Shown piece by piece: positions 1 to 7,855 of a stretch of 11,654 bases of DNA. The stretch covers positions 1-11,654 of the forward strand of contig JAUXCL010000065.1 of the NCBI GenBank assembly GCA_030618905.1. The letters run 5' to 3'. The notes under the pieces are model-generated. The model did no database searches. It was not told the DNA's origin and saw nothing but the letters and a program-made list of their open reading frames with translations. Position 1 is the stretch's first letter; each line of letters starts with the position of its first letter. The position numbers and the translations under genes are program-made. The stretch comes from Bacteroidales bacterium. Its GTDB lineage: Bacteria; Bacteroidota; Bacteroidia; Bacteroidales; B18-G4.

Positions 1-1102
1 TATAAAACGATGAAAGCAAGGCAAGGAATATGGCAATCACCACAATAAAGAAAGATTTCAGAATTACTTCCACCGGTACCCTGCTGAAATCCAATCCCAC
101 ATTACCTACCAGGCTGAGGGTCAGGCCAACCACAATAAACACAATGCCGGTTATACCGGCAACTCCAAAGCCGGGAATGGCAAATATTTCTACTGCTATC
201 AAGACCACCCCAGCGATAAAAAGCAGGATTTCCCAATGATTAGCAAGTCCTTCCAAATACAGGGGTGCAAAATAGAATAACGCAGCTACCACAGAGGCAA
301 TAATTGGGAAGCCAACACCTGGAGTCTGGAGTTCAAAGTATATTCCGCCAATGATGATCATGATCAGGAGGCCGCTGACAATAGGGTTTACCAGGAAACC
401 TATGATCTTGTCCATGGGTTTCAATTCCTGTTTAATAACCTCATATTCAGCTATACCTGCATGTTGCATAATGTCCTGTATACCCTCCACTTCTGCTTCA
501 CAAAAACCATATTTCAGTGCCTCGGATGTGGTGAGTGTCAGGACTTTACCTGTATCACTAATGCCCTTGATATAGATGTCAGGGTCTACCATGGCCTGGG
601 CAATTTCCGGGTCGCGGCCATTTGCTTCAGCAGTGGCCCGCATCCATGAGCGCATATAGGATTGATATTTATCCGGAACGGGCTTACCAGTTTGATCAAC
701 AACAGTTGCGGCACCGATACTCGCAACCTCATCCATGTAAATACTATCACAGGCTATGGCAATCAATGCACCGGCAGAGGCTGCATTATTATCGATATAG
801 ACATATACCGGGATCTTGCAATCCAGGATTTTTGTGCGGATGGAATCAGCAGCATCAACCATTCCTCCGTAGGTGTTCATATGGATGAGTACGATATCGG
901 CATTTAACTCCTTTGCTTCCTCAAAAGCCATTTTTGTAGTTCTCCACACCGGTGGGGCAATATTTTCTTTGATGTCAAACTTATAAACTTTATAAACTGC
1001 CGGTTCCTGAACATCTTCCTGGGCTATCATAGATAATCCCGGGTAGAACAACAAAAAGAGGCAGAAGATGATTTTAATAATAATATTAGGATGTGTATTC
1101 AT
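1..1102 (-). CDS. NfeD-family membrane-bound serine protease (ClpP class), C-terminus cut by window edge
   Basis: Probable membrane serine protease of the NfeD/SPFH-partner type, acting in membrane protein quality control. The 367 visible codons start at ATG 1102-1100 and run off the left edge without a stop. Residues 1-27 look like a signal peptide (Lys10, then a hydrophobic run, cleavage possible after IA-27). Residues 35-225 form a ClpP/crotonase-like domain: MNTYGGMVDAA (75-85) fits the oxyanion region, NNAASAGAL (105-113) holds the presumed nucleophile Ser109, and Lys140 or Lys145 is the likely catalytic base by analogy with the Ser-Lys dyad of archaeal NfeD proteases. Hydrophobic segments follow at about 235-255, 264-283, 290-330 and 350-365, as in long NfeD proteins. 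The OB-fold domain expected at the C-terminus would lie outside the window. It is the last visible gene of the mtaB-led operon, 24 bp after the DUF2061 gene. No Shine-Dalgarno sequence precedes it. Family assignment is firm; substrate is unknown. Confidence 0.88.
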   Translation of the reverse strand, partial: MNTHPNIIIKIIFCLFLLFYPGLSMIAQEDVQEPAVYKVYKFDIKENIAPPVWRTTKMAFEEAKELNADIVLIHMNTYGGMVDAADSIRTKILDCKIPVYVYIDNNAASAGALIAIACDSIYMDEVASIGAATVVDQTGKPVPDKYQSYMRSWMRATAEANGRDPEIAQAMVDPDIYIKGISDTGKVLTLTTSEALKYGFCEAEVEGIQDIMQHAGIAEYEVIKQELKPMDKIIGFLVNPIVSGLLIMIIIGGIYFELQTPGVGFPIIASVVAALFYFAPLYLEGLANHWEILLFIAGVVLIAVEIFAIPGFGVAGITGIVFIVVGLTLSLVGNVGLDFSRVPVEVILKSFFIVVIAIFLALLSSFY

Positions 1103-1126
1103 GATTTTAAATTGATCAGGCTAAAA

Positions 1127-1453
1127 TTAATGCTTCTGGCGGTAAAGTTTTTTCCAGGCATTCCTTTGCCAGTAATTTCTTTTCCAGGTCTTTCCCCAGG
1201 TGATATTGGTCCATAATCGTTCATGAAAATAGTAAAACAGGATTTTTGCGATGAGCTCAACGATCGTAATAAATGAGGCTGTTTGCAGCACCTCATTGAA
1301 TGACTTTTCAGAATATCGCCGAAAGATCACAAACACGACCATGAAAGTTATCGCAGATGCAATCACCCTCCAGGTAATCGCTTTCACCACACTTCGAACT
1401 GGATTTTCTTTTGAAATGGACTTATTAGCCTTGTCTTTTTTTTTCTTTACCAT
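1127..1453 (-). CDS. DUF2061 family small membrane protein
   Basis: A 108-residue protein matching the DUF2061 pattern: a basic N-terminus, then RSVVKAITWRVIAS (20-33), a first membrane segment at about 26-44, a second at about 57-76, and the hallmark HERLW....WG (77-87). The last 20 residues are rich in Lys, Arg and Trp and are probably cytoplasmic. The molecular function is not established; from memory, relatives often occur near sulfate-activation or nucleotide-phosphatase genes, which agrees with the phosphatase gene 52 bp upstream here. The ATG at 1453 is the natural start because conserved sequence begins about 18 codons later. Codons 3-6 contain a run of nine A residues (plus strand T9 at 1436-1444), a possible slippage site. 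No Shine-Dalgarno sequence is visible. Confidence 0.8.
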   Translation of the reverse strand: MVKKKKDKANKSISKENPVRSVVKAITWRVIASAITFMVVFVIFRRYSEKSFNEVLQTASFITIVELIAKILFYYFHERLWTNITWGKTWKRNYWQRNAWKKLYRQKH

Positions 1454-1505
1454 GAAGAATGGGAAATTGACGATTCAATACACAATATTAGCTTATTTTG
1501 ATTAT

Positions 1506-2297
1506 CTATCCAAAACAATTACGGACAAGTGTCATGAATTCATGATGAATATGACCATTGGTGCTGACAATTTCTTTTTTAAACAGGAAATCTGTATCAT
1601 TTTTGAAATTCACAACCTGTCCTCCTGCTTGTTTAATGATGAATGCACCAGCAGCAATATCCCATGGATTCAGCCCATACTCAAAGAAACCATCAAAACG
1701 CCCGCAGGCGACATAAGCAAGGTCTACGGCTGCTGAACCCATTCTCCTGACCCCCCTGGCCTTTTCCAGGCTTTCTTTGAATAATGCCAGATAATTGTCC
1801 AGGTGGCTGTAATCATAATATGGGAAACCGGTGGCCAGAAAGGCCTGGTCCAGCTTATTTGTTTCTGAAACCTTAATAGCCTTTTCGTTTAGAAAGGCCC
1901 CTCCTCCTTCCCAGCCGTAAAAACATTCATCGTTATTGATTTCGTAAACGACTCCGGCGATGATCCTTTGCTTATGCATTAGCGCTATGCTGATGGAGTA
2001 TATTGGGAGATGATGTATATAATTGGTAGTACCATCCAGTGGATCGATGATCCATGTGAATTCTCTTTGAGATTGCTCAACAGTGTCTTCTTCCGTAATA
2101 AATCCTGAACCTGGTATGATTTTGCTGAGCTCACTTACAAGATGTCGCTCAGATTCTTTATCGACATAGGTCACGAAATTATTCCTGCCCTTGATCTGTA
2201 TATCCCGGGCTGTAAATTTGGCTGCCTCTTCTTGTATAAACAGGCCTGCATCCCTGGATAGATCGCATACTTGCTTGGTGATCTGTTCAAGATTCAT
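1506..2297 (-). CDS. suhB: inositol monophosphatase family protein (SuhB-like)
   Basis: A 263-residue Mg2+-dependent sugar or inositol phosphatase, about the usual family length. Metal-binding motifs are all present: Glu69-Glu70 in ITEEDT, the central IDPLDGTTNY (84-93) with Asp85, Asp88 and Thr90, and PWDIAAG (211-217) with Asp213, followed by IKQAGG. The TTNY ending favours inositol monophosphatase/SuhB over CysQ, which usually has DGTKEF at that site. The likely reaction is hydrolysis of inositol-1-phosphate or a related phosphate ester in the cytoplasm; the true substrate in Bacteroidota, some of which make inositol lipids, cannot be read from sequence. It starts 8 bp after the mtaB stop, with AAGGA seven bases before the ATG, so it is probably cotranscribed with mtaB. 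The symbol is by similarity only. Confidence 0.87.
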   Translation of the reverse strand: MNLEQITKQVCDLSRDAGLFIQEEAAKFTARDIQIKGRNNFVTYVDKESERHLVSELSKIIPGSGFITEEDTVEQSQREFTWIIDPLDGTTNYIHHLPIYSISIALMHKQRIIAGVVYEINNDECFYGWEGGGAFLNEKAIKVSETNKLDQAFLATGFPYYDYSHLDNYLALFKESLEKARGVRRMGSAAVDLAYVACGRFDGFFEYGLNPWDIAAGAFIIKQAGGQVVNFKNDTDFLFKKEIVSTNGHIHHEFMTLVRNCFG

Positions 2298-2305
2298 TTA
2301 ATTCC

Positions 2306-3610
2306 TTATAATATTTTACCGCGGAAGATATGGTCCTGCTCAATTTCTTCCAGCTTAATCTGAATAATTTTGTTAATAAGGGTTTTATCAAAATCTACTT
2401 TCACCCTGATATAGTTTTCCGACCAACCCTGTATGCTTCCGTCGTGATGATCAGACTCAAATAAAACATCAACTGTTTTTCCTGTGTTTTGATGATAAAA
2501 GTACTGCTTCTTTTCTTCTGAAATGACATGCAATTTTTTACTCCTTTCTTTTTTGATGGAAGAAGCTATGATGCTACCCATTTTTGAGGCCCGGGTGTTT
2601 GGCCTGCTGGAATAAGTGAACACATGCACATATGATAATGGGGCACCCTTAACGTATTCGGCAGTAATATTAAAATCTTCATCTGTTTCACCGGGAAATC
2701 CAACAATAATATCAGCGGCAATACAAGCATCAGGCATCAGGGACTTTATCTTTTTAACCCTGCTGTCGAAAAGCCTTAAATCATATTTTCTGTTCATGGC
2801 TTTGAGCATTTCGTCTGAACCGGATTGCAATGGAATATGGAAATGTGGGAGGAACTTATTTGATACATGGATCAATGCAATCATTTCATCCGTTAAGAGG
2901 TCTGGTTCTATGGAAGATAGTCTGATCCTTTCTATGCCATCAAGGTTCTCCAACTCCTGCATCAAGGCAAATAAAGTCTCCTGGTGTTGTTTCCCAAAAT
3001 CACCGATATTGACACCTGTTAAGATGATCTCTTTGGCGTCGGATTCAGCAATTTCCCGTGCAGTTTCCAGCGTCTGAGCAATACTATTGCTTCTGCTCAG
3101 CCCCCTGGCCAGCGGAATGGTGCAATAAGCACAAAAATAATCACAGCCATCCTGTATCTTCAGAAAGGAGCGTGTCCTGTCGCCAGATGAATAAGCCGGG
3201 TAGAATTCTTCACTTTTTAATATTTCCGAAGTAAAAATTTTCTCTTTTGGAAAAGAAGATTGCCTGAGGATTTTGTCCAGGTGATCATAAAGCTGGTACT
3301 TTTCATTATTACCGAGGATAAGGTCAACTTCTTCGAAGAGATTCAATTCCCCGGGTTTCAATTGTGCAAAACATCCAATTACAGCCACCTTTGCATCCGG
3401 GTTCCTTTTTTTTACCTGGCGGATGGCTGCCCTGCACTTCTTTTCTGCATTACCTGTGACCGAACAGCTGTGGATAACGTAAACATCGGCGAAATCCTTA
3501 TGATCTACTGACTGGAACCCATTTTCCTGAAATTTCCTGGCCAACATGGATGACTCTGAAAAATTCAATTTGCAACCAAAAGTTTGAAAAGCAATCCTGG
3601 GCTCTGCCAT
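2306..3610 (-). CDS. mtaB: tRNA t6A37 methylthiotransferase MtaB
   Basis: Radical-SAM enzyme that adds a methylthio group to t6A at position 37 of ANN-decoding tRNAs, giving ms2t6A. With the ATG at 3610 it has 434 residues. The N-terminal UPF0004 domain has the three cluster cysteines Cys13 (FGCKLN), Cys49 (SCSVT) and Cys80 (GCFAQ). The radical-SAM motif GCDYFCAYC gives Cys156, Cys160 and Cys163. The C-terminal stretch from about residue 370 looks like a TRAM RNA-binding domain. The GCKLN form of the first motif is typical of MtaB rather than MiaB or RimO. The frame extends to a TTG at 3628, but family members begin at the chosen ATG and the promoter -7 box lies inside that extension. It heads the operon mtaB > phosphatase > DUF2061 > NfeD. 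Confidence 0.93.
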   Translation of the reverse strand: MAEPRIAFQTFGCKLNFSESSMLARKFQENGFQSVDHKDFADVYVIHSCSVTGNAEKKCRAAIRQVKKRNPDAKVAVIGCFAQLKPGELNLFEEVDLILGNNEKYQLYDHLDKILRQSSFPKEKIFTSEILKSEEFYPAYSSGDRTRSFLKIQDGCDYFCAYCTIPLARGLSRSNSIAQTLETAREIAESDAKEIILTGVNIGDFGKQHQETLFALMQELENLDGIERIRLSSIEPDLLTDEMIALIHVSNKFLPHFHIPLQSGSDEMLKAMNRKYDLRLFDSRVKKIKSLMPDACIAADIIVGFPGETDEDFNITAEYVKGAPLSYVHVFTYSSRPNTRASKMGSIIASSIKKERSKKLHVISEEKKQYFYHQNTGKTVDVLFESDHHDGSIQGWSENYIRVKVDFDKTLINKIIQIKLEEIEQDHIFRGKIL

Positions 3611-3614
3611 TTCA

Positions 3615-3622
3615 CAAAGATA
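3615..3622 (-). promoter_or_regulatory. Bacteroidota-type -7 element of mtaB (TATCTTTG)
   Basis: TATCTTTG on the minus strand matches TAnnTTTG and ends only four bases before the mtaB ATG. Transcription would start at or within a few bases of the start codon, giving a leaderless or near-leaderless mRNA. No TTTG -33 box is visible at 19-21 bp; that position falls inside the heptamer repeat. Confidence 0.45.
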
Positions 3623-3631
3623 AAGCAAATA

Positions 3632-3687
3632 TGCAGGATACAGGATACAGGATGCAGGATACAGGATACAGAATGCGGGATGCAGGA
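3632..3687. repeat. heptanucleotide tandem repeat (TRCAGGA)8
   Basis: Eight consecutive 7 bp units on the plus strand: TGCAGGA, TACAGGA, TACAGGA, TGCAGGA, TACAGGA, TACAGAA, TGCGGGA, TGCAGGA. The first six units also form a 21 bp higher-order pattern (TGC-TAC-TAC, twice). It lies between the stop of the DMT transporter gene and the mtaB promoter element. Only units 6 and 7 depart from TRCAGGA, so the array looks recent or maintained. The 7 bp step means any copy change shifts the spacing of upstream signals. Confidence 0.9.
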
Positions 3688-3699
3688 TGAGTGAACAGC

Positions 3700-4608
3700 T
3701 CAGACTGTTTTGGTTTTGGCGGAAATTTGTTGGAGTACAATACCGCCAACAATAAAAACCAATCCTATCCAGGAAGTGATCATGATCTTTTCTCCAACAA
3801 ATATGGAAACGAATATGAGAGATAGAAAGGGAGAGATGTATATCAGGTTAGAGACTTTTGCAGTTGTCGGAGCCAGCCTGAGGGCGGTCAGCCACAATGT
3901 AAATGCAAGTGCCATTTCGAAGATGCCTATATAGCTTGCGCCAATAATCCCTTCAACGGGTATGTGTTGCAAATCTCCGGAAATCAAAGCAAGGATCAGT
4001 ATATAGATAAATCCAAAAATAAAATTGATCAGGAGCTTTGGTATTTCTTTACGTTTATCTTTCAGGTTGAATATCCAGTAAAGTCCCCAGATGACCGAGC
4101 TTCCCAAAGCAAGAGCCACTCCCAATGGATCAGACATCCCAAATGATTTCATACTACCTCCGGAGACTACAATGATGATCCCGAAAAAACTGATGAATAG
4201 GGCAGCAATACTCTTAAAGCTAATTTTCTGGTGTAGCAGGGGAATAGATAAAAGGACCAGTGCAATTGGCCAGGTATAATTCAGGACAACTGCTTCCTGT
4301 GCGCTAAGGATATCGTAAGCTTTGAAGAGGACCAGGTAATAAGCAAAAGGATTCAGAAATCCGTATGCGGCTGACCTGAGAATATCATTTTTTGTTGTGT
4401 TTTTTAATGATGGCAGCATGCCTGAAACTAAAAGGAGCAAAAACAATACGATGATGGCTATGAAAGATGTGAACAGCAGCAGTTGGATAAAAGATAAGTA
4501 ATCAAGGGTGAGTTTGGTTGCGGTCCCGATGGTTGACCAGCAAAGTACAGCAAGGATGGCATAATTGTAAGCCTTCCTGTTGGATTTTATTAGTGAATGA
4601 CTGCCCAT
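3700..4608 (-). CDS. EamA/DMT-superfamily transporter
   Basis: A 302-residue inner-membrane protein with two EamA repeats, at about residues 14-148 and 163-295, giving the usual ten membrane segments. Typical family marks are NYTWPIALVLLSIPLL (110-125) at the end of repeat one, SSVIWGLYWIF (170-180) at the start of repeat two and YISPFLSLIFVSIFVGEKI (257-275) near the end. Drug/metabolite transporters of this type usually export amino acids, metabolites or toxic compounds; the substrate cannot be predicted. Its ATG lies inside the last codons of the DASS transporter gene (19 bp overlap, different frame), so the two are probably translationally coupled. No Shine-Dalgarno sequence precedes it. 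It is the last gene before the heptamer repeat. Confidence 0.88.
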   Translation of the reverse strand: MGSHSLIKSNRKAYNYAILAVLCWSTIGTATKLTLDYLSFIQLLLFTSFIAIIVLFLLLLVSGMLPSLKNTTKNDILRSAAYGFLNPFAYYLVLFKAYDILSAQEAVVLNYTWPIALVLLSIPLLHQKISFKSIAALFISFFGIIIVVSGGSMKSFGMSDPLGVALALGSSVIWGLYWIFNLKDKRKEIPKLLINFIFGFIYILILALISGDLQHIPVEGIIGASYIGIFEMALAFTLWLTALRLAPTTAKVSNLIYISPFLSLIFVSIFVGEKIMITSWIGLVFIVGGIVLQQISAKTKTV

Positions 4609-6131
4609 GCCGGAAAGGAGTTAATATCAATATCAAAAACAACAGAGCCCCAATAGTAGGTGGCCAGCGTGACCAGAACGGCACCGATTATATTCAAAAT
4701 GAACCCCGTTTTAGCCATTTCCATAACCTGGAGCCTGCCTGTTCCGAAAATGATGGCATTTGGGGGGGTGGCTACGGGTAACATAAAGGCCATTGATGCT
4801 GATAAGGTAGCCGGAATCATGAACAATAATGGATTGATTTCTGCAGAAATCGACATTCCGGCCAATACAGGCAGGATCATTTCTGTAGTAGCTGTGTTGG
4901 AAGTCAATTCCGTTAAGAAAGTCATCCCTGTTGAGATCATGAAAATAATGATAATCGGGTGGGTACTAAGGACATTTGCCAGGTGCTCCCCAATCCATAG
5001 TGATAGTCCGGATTCCTTAAAGCCACTTGCAAGTGCAAATCCGCCCCCAAATAATAATACGATGTTCCAGGGAAGTTTAGTTGCTGTTTTCCAATCCATG
5101 ATCCTTGACGATTGTGCGCTCCTGGAAGGAATGATAAAGAGGGCAATCCCAATAAATATGGCAATGGTCCCGTCATTGATATATTTAGGCTGACTAAATA
5201 AATCGGACCAACCGGGTAAGGTAACAGGGCCAATTGAAATATCTGACCGTGTCAGCCACAATAATGCTACCAGGATAAAAGCAATAAAAACTACTTTCTC
5301 CTCAAAGCTTGCACGGCCTAGTTTTTTGTATTGCACGTGGAAGGTGTCGGGTTTAATATTCTGCCATTTATCTTTGGGAGGCCTGTATAAATAATAGAGG
5401 TATAGCCAGATAACGACGAACAGCACAATTGTGATTGGAACTGCAAAGAAAAACCAGCTCGCAAAACTGATCTCCGGTGCTTCCGGGAAATAGATCTGGA
5501 ATATCCTGGCAAAGGAGAGGTTTGGGGGAGTGCCTACCAGGGTTGCTATTCCGCCAATGGATGCACTGTAAGCAATGCCCAGTAAGAGGCCAATTGAATA
5601 TCTTTTGATATCCACTGTACCAAGGTTTTTACTAAGTTCACTGATGATGGAAATCACAATCGGAATCATCATCATCGCAGTGGCAGTATTCGATATCCAC
5701 ATAGAAAGGAAGCATGTGGCAAACATGAAGCCGAATAATATCCTGGCCGGACTGGTACCGGTTACCCTTAATATCTTTAATGCCAGCCTCCTGTGCAGGT
5801 TCCATTTCTGCATTGCCAGTGCAATGATGAATCCACCGATAAATAAAAATATAACATGATTGAAGTAAGCCGATGAAGTATCTTTTCCATCCATAATACC
5901 CAATAATGGAAACAAAGCCACAGGGATCAGTGATGTGACAGCCAGTGGAATGGCTTCTGTGATCCACCAGATGGCCATCAGGCATGCTATTGCGAGTGTA
6001 GCAGTGATTTCTGGTTTGTCGGGATCAAGTTTGCCGAATATGAGGATCAGCAGCGTCACCAAAGGGCCGGCCCACAGACCAATACGTGCGATGTTTAAAT
6101 TAGGGGAAAGAAGAATATTGGAAGGTTTCAA
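4590..6131 (-). CDS. DASS/SLC13-family anion transporter, TTG start
   Basis: A 513-residue divalent-anion:Na+ symporter (INDY/SLC13 type), normal length for the family. Both substrate/sodium signature hairpins are present: SNT at 147-149 (WISNTATAMM) and SNT at 411-413 (LTSNTATTEM). GGIATLVGTPPN (193-204) and its pseudo-repeat PVATPPNAI (452-460) follow each. Likely substrates are C4-dicarboxylates such as succinate, malate or fumarate, though some relatives carry sulfate, and the direction may vary in a fermenter. The only reasonable start is TTG at 6131-6129: an in-frame TGA lies at 6146-6144, the first internal Met is residue 51, and the first membrane segment begins at about residue 16. 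It is divergent from arcC and leads into the DMT transporter gene. Confidence 0.9.
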   Translation of the reverse strand: MKPSNILLSPNLNIARIGLWAGPLVTLLILIFGKLDPDKPEITATLAIACLMAIWWITEAIPLAVTSLIPVALFPLLGIMDGKDTSSAYFNHVIFLFIGGFIIALAMQKWNLHRRLALKILRVTGTSPARILFGFMFATCFLSMWISNTATAMMMIPIVISIISELSKNLGTVDIKRYSIGLLLGIAYSASIGGIATLVGTPPNLSFARIFQIYFPEAPEISFASWFFFAVPITIVLFVVIWLYLYYLYRPPKDKWQNIKPDTFHVQYKKLGRASFEEKVVFIAFILVALLWLTRSDISIGPVTLPGWSDLFSQPKYINDGTIAIFIGIALFIIPSRSAQSSRIMDWKTATKLPWNIVLLFGGGFALASGFKESGLSLWIGEHLANVLSTHPIIIIFMISTGMTFLTELTSNTATTEMILPVLAGMSISAEINPLLFMIPATLSASMAFMLPVATPPNAIIFGTGRLQVMEMAKTGFILNIIGAVLVTLATYYWGSVVFDIDINSFPAWAVIH

Positions 6132-6154
6132 AGCGTAATCGGATCAGTTAACCT

Positions 6155-6162
6155 CAAAAATA
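6155..6162 (-). promoter_or_regulatory. Bacteroidota-type -7 element of the DASS transporter (TATTTTTG)
   Basis: TATTTTTG on the minus strand fits TAnnTTTG and lies 23 bases before the TTG start of the DASS gene, giving a short leader of about 15-20 nt. No clear -33 TTTG is visible at the expected distance, so this rests on one box. Confidence 0.4.
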
Positions 6163-6218
6163 ACAAATAAAATATCAATTTAATAATAATGTGATGTCCA
6201 TATGAGTTAATTATTTCT

Positions 6219-6226
6219 TAGATTTG
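6219..6226 (+). promoter_or_regulatory. Bacteroidota-type -7 element of arcC (TAGATTTG)
   Basis: TAGATTTG matches TAnnTTTG, 20 bases before the arcC ATG. No good -33 box is seen. With the element at 6155-6162 it makes the 115 bp arcC/DASS spacer a divergent promoter region. Confidence 0.42.
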
Positions 6227-6246
6227 ATTTTTAATACATTGATGTT

Positions 6247-7191
6247 ATGAAGAAACTTGCTGTTGTTGCTTTTGGAGGTAATGCCCTTATCCGGGAAGGA
6301 CAAAAAGGGACCATCAGTGAGCAGGAGAAAAATGCTTACACGACTTGTGAGAACCTCCTGAAATTGATGGAACGTGGTTATAATTTTGTAGTCACCCATG
6401 GCAATGGTCCGCAGGTTGGAAATATTATCCTGGCTAACGCAGCTGCCAATAAGGTATATGGATTGCCGGACATGCCCCTGGACATCAGCGTGGCATATTC
6501 ACAGGGATTTATTGGATATGTCCTTGAACAACAATTAAGAAATGTTTTCAATGCCAATGATATCGAAAGGGATATTATCACCATCATTACCCAGGTATTG
6601 GTCAATAAAGATGACACGGCGTTTGAGGATCCCACAAAACCGGTTGGCCCATATTTTACGGCAGAAGATGTTGAGCGACTCACAAAAGAATCCGGCTCTA
6701 AATATGCAGAAGACCCACGGGGCCGTGGTTGGAGGAAAGTCGTTGCTTCTCCCAGACCTTTGGTCATCAACAATATTAAGACCATTCGCCGGATTGCCCT
6801 TGAAGGACATATAGTCATTGCAGCAGGTGGGGGCGGGATACCTGTTTTTTATGTTGAGGAGAATAAATTGCAGGGCATTGACGCAGTGATAGATAAAGAC
6901 CTGGTTTCGGCATTAATGGCTACGCTTATCAATGCTGATAAGTTTTTTATCCTGACTGATGTTCCCAAGGTTTGCCTGAATTTCAATACCCCTCAGGAGA
7001 AGACTGTTGACCGCATGAACATTGCTGAAGCGAAAAGATACCTGAAGGAAGGCCATTTTGCTGAAGGCAGCATGGCACCAAAGATCAGGGCAGCCATTCA
7101 ATTTGTTGAATCCAGTGGAAAGGATACGATTATCACCAAAACGACACTGCTTGGGGTAGACAATGGAGGTACAAGGATCACGATCGTTTAA
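6247..7191 (+). CDS. arcC: carbamate kinase
   Basis: A 314-residue cytoplasmic enzyme of the amino-acid kinase fold, standard length for carbamate kinase. It interconverts carbamoyl phosphate + ADP with carbamate + ATP. Diagnostic segments are AFGGNAL (8-14), THGNGPQVGN (50-59), PVGPYF (132-137), RGWRKVVASPRP (160-171), AAGGGGIPV (192-200), DAVIDKDL (212-219) and the nucleotide-site LTDV (236-239); GSMAPK lies near the C-terminus. No arginine deiminase, ornithine carbamoyltransferase or other carbamoyl-phosphate-producing gene is beside it, so it is an orphan here. Its neighbours are rex (convergent, 4 bp overlap) and the hyp genes. Two roles are open: ATP formation in ureide or arginine catabolism, or carbamoyl-phosphate supply for cyanide-ligand synthesis by HypF/HypE. 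There is no Shine-Dalgarno sequence before the ATG. Confidence 0.95.
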   Translation: MKKLAVVAFGGNALIREGQKGTISEQEKNAYTTCENLLKLMERGYNFVVTHGNGPQVGNIILANAAANKVYGLPDMPLDISVAYSQGFIGYVLEQQLRNVFNANDIERDIITIITQVLVNKDDTAFEDPTKPVGPYFTAEDVERLTKESGSKYAEDPRGRGWRKVVASPRPLVINNIKTIRRIALEGHIVIAAGGGGIPVFYVEENKLQGIDAVIDKDLVSALMATLINADKFFILTDVPKVCLNFNTPQEKTVDRMNIAEAKRYLKEGHFAEGSMAPKIRAAIQFVESSGKDTIITKTTLLGVDNGGTRITIV

Positions 7192-7817
7192 TCATCATCA
7201 TGGGTCTTGACAAAAAACGCCACTTTCTCCAATGATGTGATCATATCATACTCTTCAAGATAGACATTATTAGGCACATTGACCGGTTTTGGTGTATAGT
7301 TAAGGATCCCGGCTATACCGGCTTTCACCAGCTTTTTGGCAATGTCGGCGGCCTGTGCTGCAGGGACAGTCATAATACCAATCTTGATGTCTTTTTCCTT
7401 GATGATCTTGTTTAAGTCGTCCAAGTGAAAACATTCAACATCTCCATATCTTTTCCCCACTTTATTTTTATCGATATCAAAGCTGGCTACAATCGATAAC
7501 TTGGTACGTTTTCCACTAAAATAATTTTGAATCGCTTTACCCAGGTTACCCAGGCCAACAGTGCATACATTGATCCCTTCATCACTATCGATAATAATGC
7601 CGATCAGATCTGTCAGTTCCTGGATATTATATCCCTTTCTAAGGGTACCGGTATAACCGATCAGCATAATATCTCTTCTTACCTGTACAGCAGTAATATG
7701 CTGTATTTTAGCAATTTCATGAGAGAAAATATGGGTTTTTCCTTTGGCCAGGCATAGCAGTAATGCCCTGCGATACTGACTTAAGCGTTCTATGGTTTTG
7801 TGGGGAAGATTTCTCAT
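7188..7817 (-). CDS. rex: redox-sensing transcriptional repressor Rex
   Basis: A 209-residue NADH/NAD+-responsive repressor, normal length. Residues 1-75 form the winged-helix DNA-binding domain, with the recognition-helix segment TAVQVRRDI (42-50) corresponding to the AQVRKDL of other Rex proteins. From residue 83 a Rossmann domain carries VGLGNLG (87-93) for dinucleotide binding. The C-terminus has the family's NVP and a swapped-helix-like end (EKVAFF). Rex normally represses fermentation, hydrogen and respiratory genes when NADH is low and lets go when NADH rises. The stop codon shares bases with the arcC stop. A TAnnTTTG promoter with a correctly spaced upstream box and a Rex-like operator lie upstream, suggesting autoregulation. 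Confidence 0.95.
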   Translation of the reverse strand: MRNLPHKTIERLSQYRRALLLCLAKGKTHIFSHEIAKIQHITAVQVRRDIMLIGYTGTLRKGYNIQELTDLIGIIIDSDEGINVCTVGLGNLGKAIQNYFSGKRTKLSIVASFDIDKNKVGKRYGDVECFHLDDLNKIIKEKDIKIGIMTVPAAQAADIAKKLVKAGIAGILNYTPKPVNVPNNVYLEEYDMITSLEKVAFFVKTHDDD

Positions 7818-7855
7818 TTTAATATTTGAATATTACTATGAAAATGATATTCACG

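Noticed and set aside
351..907. Several plus-strand open frames at the left end
   Set aside because: The minus strand here encodes a continuous NfeD-type protease with intact motifs; the plus-strand frames are shadows.
1251..1736. 161-codon plus-strand open frame across the DUF2061 and phosphatase genes
   Set aside because: It lies antisense to two well-recognised genes, has no recognisable motif and no promoter or ribosome site of its own.
1506..2297. Phosphatase considered as CysQ because of the DUF2061 neighbour
   Set aside because: The central motif is DPLDGTTNY rather than the DGTKEF type usual in CysQ, and no sulfate-activation genes are present.
6132..6246. Rex operator in the arcC/DASS divergent spacer
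   Set aside because: A TAACAA half-site occurs at 6161-6166 but has no partner half at the required spacing on either side.
6378..6818. 146-codon minus-strand open frame inside arcC
   Set aside because: It is the antisense shadow of conserved carbamate kinase sequence and shows no protein family features.
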